From the NCBI RefSeq assembly GCF_006636215.1, contig NZ_VIFM01000003.1:1-64000 (forward strand): DNA of 64,000 nt. The letters are read 5' to 3'. The notes under the pieces were generated by a model. That model worked only from the letters and a program-made list of their open reading frames with translations, ran no database searches and had not been told where the DNA came from. Both the position numbers and the translations under genes were made by a program. Positions 18,325 to 25,344 of this stretch are shown here, one piece after another (positions within the stretch are counted from its first letter, which is position 1; every line of letters starts with the position of its first letter). Source of the stretch: Myxococcus llanfairpwllgwyngyllgogerychwyrndrobwllllantysiliogogogochensis. GTDB lineage: Bacteria; Myxococcota; Myxococcia; Myxococcales; Myxococcaceae.

Positions 18325-20268
18325 ATGGCATGCAGGCACTGCGCGGTGGAGCATCCGGTGGGTACGGGCTGTCCCCAGGCGCCGTCGCTGGAAGGGCAGC
18401 GTCACGGTCCGCTCGTGCTGCGCCAGCCGCTGGGGGCCGGAGCGCTGGGCACGGTGTACCTGGCCGAGCACCAGCCCACGGGCCATCGCTTCGCGGTGAA
18501 GGTGCTGCATCGGCACCTGGCCGCCCAGCCCGCGGTGCTCGCGCGCTTCCAGGCGGAGGCCCGGGCGCTGCGCGGACTGAAGCACCGCCACGTGGCCCGC
18601 GTGCTGGATGTGCGCCGGGGCCCCGAGGGACTGCCGTGCCTCCTCATGGAGTACGCGGAGGGTGAGCCCTTCTCGCGCCTGCCCATGCCGCTGGCCTCGG
18701 CGGAGGTGGTGCTGCTCCTGGCCCAGGCGCTGTGCGCGCTCGAGGCCGCGCACTCGCGAGGGCTGGTGCACGGGGACCTGTCCGCGGACAGCCTCATCCT
18801 GACGTGGGACTCGCGCGGTGAGCGGCAGGTGAAGGTGCTCGACTTCGGCACGCAGGCGGTGCTCTCCGCCAGCCTCTCTCCGGAGGAGCGCGCGTGCGGC
18901 ATGGTGGTGGGCTCACCCGCCTTCCTCGCGCCCGAGCAGTGGGCGGGGGACGCGGTGGACGGGCGCACGGACCTGTATGCGCTGGGCGTGGTGGGCTACC
19001 TGCTCGCCACGGGGCGGCTGCCCTTCGGCTTCGGCCGCGTGGGCGGGCTTTCTCCCACCGAGCCGCATGTGCTCAACCCGCGGGTTCCTCCCGCGCTCTC
19101 CACGGTGCTGCTGCGCGCGCTGGCCCAGCGCCCCGGGGAGCGCTTCCCGAACGCGAGGGCCTTCCGCGAGGCGCTGCTGGAGAGCCAGGGCATCGGGCGA
19201 CTGGAGCCCTCTTCGTCGACGCGCACACGCACGTCGAAGGGCGGCGTCTCCATCTTCGGGCACATCATCCCCGAGGACGGCGCCACGCCGCTGCACCTGG
19301 CGCTGAGAGACGCGGCGCATGGGAACGCCACGCCGACCGAGGTCAACCCGCCGCGCATGGAGTCGCCGCGCGGGCTGGGCGTCCGGCTGGGGCTGGCGAC
19401 GGACACGGAGCTGGTGCCCGTGCGCGTGGGCGATGTGACGGTGGATGGCTTCTTCGCCACCTGGGCGGGCCCGCTGCCGGAATTGGCCTCGCAGCTCCCC
19501 GTGGAGCTGTCACTGGGGGGCCGCAAGGTGGCGTGTGACTGCGACGTGGTCCGCCATGTCACGAGTGAAGAAGCGCGGGCGTGGGGCGGGGCCTCGGGCC
19601 TCTATGTCCAGTTCGCGGGCGAGGCGGCGCGGGCGCTGCTGGGCCGCGCGCTGGGCGTGGGCGTGATGCCGGGGGAGTTGGACGCGGAGCCCGTGCCGGA
19701 CGCGGAGCTGGGGCGGCTCTTGTCGCGCGCGGCCGTCGTGGCCAAGGACCCGTACGCCCTCCTGGGCGCGTTGCCTCACGAGGACTTCGAGCAGGTGCGT
19801 CGTCGCGCGAGCGCCGGGCTGCGCCGGCTGAACCTGTTCCGTCAGCGCGCGCTTCCGCTGGGGCAACGTCAGGCCCTGGAGTCGCTCCTGCGCCGGGTGG
19901 AGGCCGCGGGACGCGTGCTGGGCGAGCCCGTGTCACGCGCGGGCTTCGATGCCACGCGCGGCAACCTCGCGGGAGTGGCGCGCTGCCTCGACGCGGGCCT
20001 GTCGGAGCCTCAGGCGGACGTGCTGCGCAAGGCCTTCCTCGCGGCGCGTCCCCTGGCCGAGACGCGGGCCCGGGCGCTCTTCACCCAGGGGCATGCGTTG
20101 GAGGCGCGGGGTTCGCTGGACGCCGCGCTGGAGCGCTATGCGGAGGCCCTCTCGTTGGACCCCCTCAACGCCTCCTGGCTGCGGCACTACCAGGAGCTGC
20201 GCGGACGGGTGCGTCTGGCGGTCCTCCCGGCCGTCGAGGCCCCTGGCGTGGAGGCCCTCACGCACTGA
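18325..20268 (+). CDS. Ser/Thr protein kinase-like protein with degenerate catalytic loop, zinc ribbon and TPR tail
   Basis: The 647-aa product opens with a Cys/His knuckle (MACRHCAVEHPVGTGC). A protein-kinase fold follows: Gly-rich loop LGAGALGTVY (~35), FAVKVL Lys (~57), alpha-C Glu in FQAEARALRGL, LDFGTQ (~172) and LAPEQW. The catalytic loop reads HGDLSADS instead of HRDLKPEN. The base Asp is kept, but the usual Lys and the Mg-binding Asn are Ser, so activity is doubtful. Next come a disordered linker, a PilZ-like beta domain (~360-455; FVTW-type motif FFATWAGP) and a helical region ending in TPR (ARALFTQGHALEARGSLDAALERYAEAL). I chose the ATG at 18325 because it starts at the zinc knuckle. 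Confidence 0.7.
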   Translation: MACRHCAVEHPVGTGCPQAPSLEGQRHGPLVLRQPLGAGALGTVYLAEHQPTGHRFAVKVLHRHLAAQPAVLARFQAEARALRGLKHRHVARVLDVRRGPEGLPCLLMEYAEGEPFSRLPMPLASAEVVLLLAQALCALEAAHSRGLVHGDLSADSLILTWDSRGERQVKVLDFGTQAVLSASLSPEERACGMVVGSPAFLAPEQWAGDAVDGRTDLYALGVVGYLLATGRLPFGFGRVGGLSPTEPHVLNPRVPPALSTVLLRALAQRPGERFPNARAFREALLESQGIGRLEPSSSTRTRTSKGGVSIFGHIIPEDGATPLHLALRDAAHGNATPTEVNPPRMESPRGLGVRLGLATDTELVPVRVGDVTVDGFFATWAGPLPELASQLPVELSLGGRKVACDCDVVRHVTSEEARAWGGASGLYVQFAGEAARALLGRALGVGVMPGELDAEPVPDAELGRLLSRAAVVAKDPYALLGALPHEDFEQVRRRASAGLRRLNLFRQRALPLGQRQALESLLRRVEAAGRVLGEPVSRAGFDATRGNLAGVARCLDAGLSEPQADVLRKAFLAARPLAETRARALFTQGHALEARGSLDAALERYAEALSLDPLNASWLRHYQELRGRVRLAVLPAVEAPGVEALTH

Positions 20269-20324
20269 GGGCCGTGTCTTCCGGGAGACCTTCCAGGGGG
20301 CGTGGAGGCCCGGCGTGGACCGCC

Positions 20325-20343
20325 GCCCGCCCGACAGGCGGGC
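20325..20343. terminator. Hairpin downstream of kinase-like gene
   Basis: A 7-bp GC stem (20325-20331 with 20337-20343) and a 5-nt loop lie 57 bp after the kinase-like stop. There is no U-run, so the assignment is tentative. The rest of 20269-20508 shows nothing recognisable. Confidence 0.35.
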
Positions 20344-20508
20344 ACATCCAGGGGTTGATTGGCACCCCAGGGACTTGAAGGGCCCCCGAGGGGCCTCCGT
20401 TCAGCAGGTTGCGCCCCCGTCTCGGCGGGTGCCGGGAAGGTCGGGGCTCGTGTAGAGTCCGCCGCCCTCCGTCATGCCCTCCGGTCTTCCGAGGGCGGGG
20501 ACACCTTC

Positions 20509-21879
20509 ATGAACGCGCATATCTTCCGCGAGTACGACATCCGGGGTCTGGTGGACAAGGACCTCACCGCCGAGGTGGTGGAGCTGCTGGGCAAGGGCCT
20601 GGGCACCATCATCCGACGCAAGGGCGGCCGCTTCATCGCCGTGGGCCGCGACTGCCGCGAGTCGTCCACCCGCTTCCGCGACTCGCTCTGTGCCGGCCTG
20701 ACGTCCACGGGCCTCAACGTCTTCGACGTGGGCGTCGTGCCCACGCCGTTGGTCTACTTCGCCGCCAACACCCTGCCGGTGGATGGCCTGGCCATGATTA
20801 CCGGCAGCCACAACCCGCCGGAGTACAACGGCTTCAAGATTGGCGCGGGGAAGACGACCTTCCACAGCCACGAAATCCAGGCGCTGCGAAAGCTCATCGA
20901 GGCCGCTGACTTCGAGGTCTCCGCCACGCCCGGCACCGTCACCCCGTTCGACATCATCACCCCCTACAACCACTTCGTGAAGCAGACGGTGAAGGTGGGC
21001 CGCAAGGGGATGAAAATTGTCATCGACGCGGGCAACGGCACCGGCGGCGCCATCGCCGTCCCGCTGTTCGAGAGCATGGGCTTCGAGGTGGTGCCCCTGT
21101 TCTGCGAGATGGACGCGACGTTCCCCAACCACCACCCGGACCCGACGGTGGTGGAGAACCTCCAGGACCTCATCGCCGCGGTGAAGCGCGAGAAGGCGGA
21201 GGTGGGCATCGCCTACGACGGTGACAGCGACCGCATCGGCGTCATCGACGACCAGGGCAACATCCTCTGGGGTGACCAGATCATGGTCCTCTTCAGCCGC
21301 TACGTGCTGAAGGACAGCCCGGGCGCGGCCATCGTCGGCGAGGTGAAGTGCAGCTACACGCTGTACGACGACATCGCCAAGCGCGGCGGCAGGCCCATCA
21401 TGTGGAAGGCGGGCCACTCCCTCATCAAGGCGAAGATGAAGGAGGAGCACGCGGAGCTGGCCGGGGAGATGAGCGGTCACATCTTCTTCAAGAACCGCTA
21501 CTTCGGCTTCGACGACGCGGTGTACTCGTCCGCGCGCCTGCTGGAAATCCTCACCCACGAGAAGCAGAAGCTGTCCGAGCTGCTCGCCGACGTGCCCAAG
21601 ACGTACGCCAGCCCCGAGCTGCGCTTCGAGACGAAGGAAGAGAAGAAGTTCGAGATGGTCAAGCGCGCCACGGAGACGCTGCGCGCGGCGGGCCACGACA
21701 TCATCGACGTGGACGGCGTGCGCGTGACGTTCCCCGACGGCTGGGGCCTCATCCGCGCCTCCAACACGCAGCCCATCCTCGTCCTTCGCTTCGAGGCCAA
21801 CACGGCCGAGCGCCTCAAGGAAATCCAGGCGCTCATCGAGGGCACGGTGGCCCGTGTGCAGAAGGAAGTGGGCGGGTGA
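20509..21879 (+). CDS. manB: Phosphomannomutase/phosphoglucomutase (AlgC/ManB type)
   Basis: The 456-aa alpha-D-phosphohexomutase interconverts hexose 6- and 1-phosphates. Four domains are recognisable by motif: MITGSHNPPEYNGFK with the phosphoserine (~100-114), the Mg loop AYDGDSDRIG (~237-246), the sugar loop GEMSGHIFF (~322-330) and the phosphate loop RASNTQPILVLRFE (~417-430). With manC it completes mannose-6-phosphate to GDP-mannose. The ATG at 20509 begins the conserved HIFREYDIRG. The FMN reductase gene starts 2 bp after its stop. Confidence 0.93.
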   Translation: MNAHIFREYDIRGLVDKDLTAEVVELLGKGLGTIIRRKGGRFIAVGRDCRESSTRFRDSLCAGLTSTGLNVFDVGVVPTPLVYFAANTLPVDGLAMITGSHNPPEYNGFKIGAGKTTFHSHEIQALRKLIEAADFEVSATPGTVTPFDIITPYNHFVKQTVKVGRKGMKIVIDAGNGTGGAIAVPLFESMGFEVVPLFCEMDATFPNHHPDPTVVENLQDLIAAVKREKAEVGIAYDGDSDRIGVIDDQGNILWGDQIMVLFSRYVLKDSPGAAIVGEVKCSYTLYDDIAKRGGRPIMWKAGHSLIKAKMKEEHAELAGEMSGHIFFKNRYFGFDDAVYSSARLLEILTHEKQKLSELLADVPKTYASPELRFETKEEKKFEMVKRATETLRAAGHDIIDVDGVRVTFPDGWGLIRASNTQPILVLRFEANTAERLKEIQALIEGTVARVQKEVGG

Positions 21880-21881
21880 GC

Positions 21882-22433
21882 ATGTCGTCGCCTCGCATCC
21901 TCGCCATCAGCGGAAGCCTCCGGAACGGCGGGTTCAACCAGCTGCTCCTGGCGGTGGGCGTCCAGAAGGCCCGCGCGCTGGGGGCCGAGGTCGACGTCGT
22001 GGACCTCAAGTCGCTCGGCGTCCCGCTCTATGACGGCGACGTGGAGGCCCAGGGCCTGCCGGCGCCCGTCGTCGCGCTGCGCGAGCGGGTGGCCAGGGCC
22101 CAGGGCTTCCTCATCTCGAGCCCCGAGTACAACTCGTCCATTCCCGGCGGCCTGAAGAACGCCATCGACTGGGCATCGCGTGCGCCGGGCCGGTTGTTCC
22201 AGGGCAAGTGGGCGGCGCTCATGGGCGCGAGCCCCGGCAACTTCGGCACGTCGCGCATGCAGCCGCACCTGCGGCAGGTGATGTCTTCGGTAGGCGCGCT
22301 GGTGCTGCCCACCCAGGTGCACCTGGCGCGGGCGATGGAGGCCTTCACGCCCGAGGGTGCGCTGAAGGACGACGCGCGGAAGAAGGAAGTCGAAGCGCTG
22401 GTCACCGAGCTGTTCGAGCGCGTGAAGGGTTGA
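21882..22433 (+). CDS. NADPH-dependent FMN reductase (flavodoxin-like fold)
   Basis: The 183-aa soluble product has the FMN phosphate-binding loop ISGSLRNGGFNQLLL near the N-terminus and the flavin-binding SPEYNSSIPGGLKNAIDW (residues ~79-96), both typical of the ArsH/ChrR/YieF-type NAD(P)H:quinone or FMN reductases. Likely roles are quinone or metal reduction against oxidative stress, which fits the thiol peroxidase gene two genes downstream. It starts 2 bp after the mutase stop and is probably translationally coupled. Confidence 0.9.
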   Translation: MSSPRILAISGSLRNGGFNQLLLAVGVQKARALGAEVDVVDLKSLGVPLYDGDVEAQGLPAPVVALRERVARAQGFLISSPEYNSSIPGGLKNAIDWASRAPGRLFQGKWAALMGASPGNFGTSRMQPHLRQVMSSVGALVLPTQVHLARAMEAFTPEGALKDDARKKEVEALVTELFERVKG

Positions 22434-22447
22434 GAAAGGACACCGCC

Positions 22448-23380
22448 ATGGCGACGCTAGGAATCGACCTGGGTGGGACGTTCGCCCGCGCCGCCGTGGT
22501 GGACGCGGCGGGAAAGATGCTCGCGTCGGCGAAGGTGGCCCTCGACGAGCGCAGCCCCACCGGGGTGGTGGAGACGATTGCCCAGGCGGCGTCCGCGGCG
22601 GTGAAGTCCGCGGGCGTCGTGGTGGGCGGCTGTGGCGTGGGCGCGGCCGCGCAGATTCACAAGGACTCCGGCGTGCTGTCGGTCGCCCCCAACCTGGGCT
22701 GGCGCAACGTGCCGCTGGGTCAGCTGCTCACGGACCGGCTGGGGCAGAAGGTGAAGGTGGTGAACGACCTGTCCGCCGCCGCCTGGGGTGAGCTGCACGC
22801 CGGCGCGGGGCGCGGCGCCCAGGATTTGTTGGTGGTCTTCGTGGGCTCGGGCGTGGGCAGCGCCATCATCGCGGGCGGACAGCTGCTGGATGGCGCGGGC
22901 GGCGTGGCGGGAGAGCTGGGCCACATCAAGGTGGTGCCGGATGGCCGACGCTGCGGCTGTGGTGAGCAGGGGTGCCTGGAGGCGTATGCCGGCGGACACA
23001 ACCTCATCGCGCAGGCGCGGGAGCTGCTGGCGGCCGGGAGCTCGCCCGCACTGGCGGAGCTGGTGGGGAATGACGCCACGAAGCTCACGCCGGTGACGCT
23101 GGAGCAGGCGGCGGAAGCAGGCGACGCGGCGGCTCGGGAGGTGTATGAGCGGGCCGCGCGGTTCCTGGCGCTGGCGGTGGCCAACCAGGTGACGGTGTTG
23201 AATCCGGCGCGACTCATCCTGGGCGGTGGGGTGTTGAACCACTGTCCCGGCATGCGGCGCCGGGTGCTGGATGGTGTGCGGGCGTGGGCGTCCCAGACGT
23301 CCCGCGAGGGGCTGCTCATCGCCGACGCGGAGCTCGGTGACGACAGCGGCCTCATTGGTGCGGCGTTGCTGGCCGCGTGA
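22448..23380 (+). CDS. ROK-family sugar kinase (glucokinase-like)
   Basis: The 310-aa product has the ATPase-fold phosphate-1 loop GIDLGGTFARAAVVD (residues 5-19), a second ATP motif VGSGVGSAIIAGG (~137-149), the ROK sugar-binding GELGHIKVV (~157-165), and the zinc cluster CGCGEQGCLEAYAGG (~171-185). These mark a ROK sugar kinase rather than a repressor, since there is no N-terminal HTH. It probably phosphorylates glucose or another hexose, feeding the adjacent mutase. It starts 14 bp after the FMN reductase stop, with AAAGGA upstream. Confidence 0.9.
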   Translation: MATLGIDLGGTFARAAVVDAAGKMLASAKVALDERSPTGVVETIAQAASAAVKSAGVVVGGCGVGAAAQIHKDSGVLSVAPNLGWRNVPLGQLLTDRLGQKVKVVNDLSAAAWGELHAGAGRGAQDLLVVFVGSGVGSAIIAGGQLLDGAGGVAGELGHIKVVPDGRRCGCGEQGCLEAYAGGHNLIAQARELLAAGSSPALAELVGNDATKLTPVTLEQAAEAGDAAAREVYERAARFLALAVANQVTVLNPARLILGGGVLNHCPGMRRRVLDGVRAWASQTSREGLLIADAELGDDSGLIGAALLAA

Positions 23381-23398
23381 TGAGAGGAGTGGGGATTC

Positions 23399-23917
23399 AT
23401 GGCCGAGTTCAAGAACCAGGTCACCTACCGGGGACAGCCGGTGACGCTGGAGGGGGACGGACAGGTGCAGGTGGGCGACGTCGCGCCTGACTTCACCGTC
23501 TTCAAGGGGTTCTTCGAGTCCCACCAGCTGTCGGAGCTCAAGGGTCAGGTCGTGGTGCTGAGCGTGGCGCCCAGCGTGGACACCAAGGTCTGCGCCATCC
23601 AGCTGCGCATGTTCAACAAGCAGGCGACGGACATGGGGCCGGACGTGAAGGTCTGGTACCTGAGCCTGGATCTGCCCTTCGCGCTCAACCGCTTCAGCGC
23701 GGCCGAAGGCATCAACAACGTCGCGGTGCTGTCGGACTACAAGAACCGCGAGTTCGCGCGGAAGTACGGCCTGTACATGAAGGAGCTGGGCCTCCTGGCG
23801 CGCAGCACCTTCGTGGTGGGCCGGGACGGCAAGGTCGTCTTCCGTGAGGTCGTCCCTGAGATGATGCACGAGCCGGACTACGACGCCGCGCTGGAAGCGG
23901 TCCGCAAGGCGCTCTGA
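23399..23917 (+). CDS. tpx: Thiol peroxidase (Tpx-type peroxiredoxin) lacking the resolving Cys
   Basis: The 172-aa peroxiredoxin has the peroxidatic motif APSVDTKVCAIQLRMFN with Cys65 and the Tpx-specific LPFALNRF...AEGINN. In typical Tpx enzymes a resolving Cys sits in RFCxAEG; here that residue is Ser100 (RFSAAEG), and Cys65 is the only cysteine in the protein. It should therefore work as a 1-Cys enzyme and need an external thiol to regenerate. It is the last gene of the manB-FMN reductase-ROK-tpx run, 18 bp after the ROK stop, with AGAGGAGTGGGG upstream. Confidence 0.93.
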   Translation: MAEFKNQVTYRGQPVTLEGDGQVQVGDVAPDFTVFKGFFESHQLSELKGQVVVLSVAPSVDTKVCAIQLRMFNKQATDMGPDVKVWYLSLDLPFALNRFSAAEGINNVAVLSDYKNREFARKYGLYMKELGLLARSTFVVGRDGKVVFREVVPEMMHEPDYDAALEAVRKAL

Positions 23918-23928
23918 GTCGTCGAGCG

Positions 23929-23949
23929 CCGCGCCGCTTCCAGGCGCGG
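23929..23949. terminator. Bidirectional terminator after tpx
   Basis: A 7-bp GC stem (23929-23935 with 23943-23949) with a 7-nt loop lies in the 46-bp gap between the convergent tpx and small membrane-protein genes. Confidence 0.5.
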
Positions 23950-23963
23950 GAGTGTGAGGCGGC

Positions 23964-24368
23964 TCAGGCGTGCACCACGCGGGCCTGCTTGACGGCCATC
24001 AGCTCCAGGCAGGTGAAGCCCGCCACGGCGAGGGCCTGCACCAGGGTGAAGGCCTGACCCCAGACGGTGGGCTGCACCCAGCCCGAGGCGAGCAGGACGA
24101 AGCTGTCCACCGTCCACAGCACGTTGGCGACGATGATGGCCCAGACGAGCGCTCGGGGCACGAGCGGGCGCATGGCGAGGAAGACGAGCAGCGCGGCGAA
24201 GGGCAGCAGGCTGAAGCCCGCCGAGCGCAGCAGCGTGACATGAAGGCCCAGCAAGTCGCTCAAGGGCCCCGCGGCGAAGAACATCAGGGCCCCGGTGGCG
24301 CCGCTGATGAGACCGTCGGCGAGCAGGATGTGGCCCAGCAGGGTGCGGGAAGCGGGAATGGCGCTCAT
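23964..24368 (-). CDS. Small four-helix integral membrane protein of unknown function
   Basis: The 134-aa product has four hydrophobic helices and little else (starts MSAIPASRTLLGHILLADGL, ends in KQARVVHA). No catalytic motif is visible. The ATG at 24368 has AAGGA about 7 nt upstream. The upstream region (24381-24489) contains a palindrome and is duplicated 11 kb away, in front of an MmyB-type XRE regulator gene at 35553. The two genes were therefore probably divergent neighbours before the island inserted, and this one is the likely regulatory target. Confidence 0.7.
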   Translation of the reverse strand: MSAIPASRTLLGHILLADGLISGATGALMFFAAGPLSDLLGLHVTLLRSAGFSLLPFAALLVFLAMRPLVPRALVWAIIVANVLWTVDSFVLLASGWVQPTVWGQAFTLVQALAVAGFTCLELMAVKQARVVHA

Positions 24369-24380
24369 GGGTGTGTCCTT

Positions 24381-24489
24381 GGAGAGCGGCGCCGGTGAAT
24401 CCGGCCGCCGTGTGAGACACAAATTGCGCGCCGGGGGATTTGAAGTCGATTACGTGGGAGGTAATTGGAGCGCTTCCCCCGCGTTCCTA
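24381..24489. repeat. 109-bp direct repeat, left copy (left boundary of island)
   Basis: Positions 24381-24489 match 35433-35541 at a constant offset of 11,052 bp with a single substitution (C at 24482, G at 35534). Identity stops abruptly on both sides. The left copy is joined to the small membrane-protein gene, the right copy to the XRE regulator. The repeat is the shared intergenic promoter/operator region, so it marks the two ends of a ~10.9-kb insertion. Confidence 0.95.
24449..24465. promoter_or_regulatory. Candidate operator palindrome, left copy
   Basis: ATTAC-N7-GTAAT sits inside the left repeat. Read on the plus strand it falls between a TTGAAG-like and a TAATTG-like element spaced 16 bp apart, so a protein bound here would block a promoter. 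The proposed binder is the MmyB-type XRE regulator encoded at 35553 (inference). Confidence 0.5.
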
Positions 24490-25128
24490 CACCAACGATT
24501 GTGATCCTTGAACGACGGTAGGTGGGGCGCTTGCGGCGCCTCGGTGTGGGGATGGACAGGCGGAGCTTTGGGCATTTATTGCAGTCAGGTAGGCACGTAC
24601 TCGCGCGATGCGTTGCGCCATGGTGGAGCAGCAGTGGTTGCGGGTGACGTTGGCGTGCAGGTCGAGCCACACCCGCTCGAGGCGATTGCCTTACGGGCAG
24701 TACGGCGGCACGAAGCGTCTGCCGAGTTGTGCGAGCGCCAAGCGCGTCTTCTTGCTGAAGTGGACCGAAGCGTTGTCGAGAATGAGGTGGATACGGCGAG
24801 CGCGTCGGTCCTTATTGGCCAGGCGCCAGAGTAGCCGGATGTAGAATGCGCTGTCCTTGGACTTGCCTTCCACCGACGTCGGCCTCCCTGTCCGGACAGG
24901 GAGTGCTCCATCCAGATAGTGCTTCTGGTTGTTGCCATGTGTCACGATCACCCAGCGTTGCCGGGGCAGACAATGGTCGCGTCCAACCTTGGGATTGAGG
25001 TGGATGTCGATCTTGTACACGTAGAGGACGAACTCGAGGGCTTCGGTGTCTGCCCCACTTCTGGCTATCTCCAGCTCCCACAGTCGCCTGACCGCGCCAA
25101 CGGGCGTTCTTCCCTTCGAGACCATCAC
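24487..25128 (-). pseudogene. Decayed IS630-family transposase gene
   Basis: The reverse strand encodes the DDE region of an IS630-type transposase: KIDIHLNPKVGRD, LILDNASVHFSKKT with the second catalytic Asp, FVPPYCP, then NRLERVWLDLHANVTRNH with the catalytic Glu. It carries three lesions. The N-terminal HTH part is missing (no homologous sequence upstream of 25128). The expected first catalytic Asp-Glu pair (VDEIDIHLNPK in relatives) reads Tyr-Lys. An in-frame TAA at 24691-24693 splits PPYCP from NRLERVW. It cannot be active. The frame ends exactly at the left repeat. Confidence 0.85.
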
Positions 25129-25344
25129 AGTGTCCTTACGGACCCACTCTTATTCCTGGAATCAACGGGAATCGAGAGTCGCTCATACCCCTCTGGTGGT
25201 ATGGCTTTTCAGCCCTTAGGCGTTACAGTTTGCGCTGTGAATGGGGGGCCGGTGCAATGAGACCCTGCCGCTTACGGGGTCACACCTCCACAGCATGGGG
25301 ATTCTGGCCATCGTTTGTCATGGCCTCACACATCTGGAGGCGGC
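25129..25344. other. Leader region of the Druantia-like operon
   Basis: These 216 bp between the transposase relic and druH are visibly more AT-rich than the genomic background. They must hold the operon promoter unless transcription enters from outside. I cannot assign convincing -35/-10 boxes and see no regulator gene or clear palindrome. An excellent Shine-Dalgarno site (GGAGG, 25336-25340) precedes the ATG at 25345. Confidence 0.4.
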
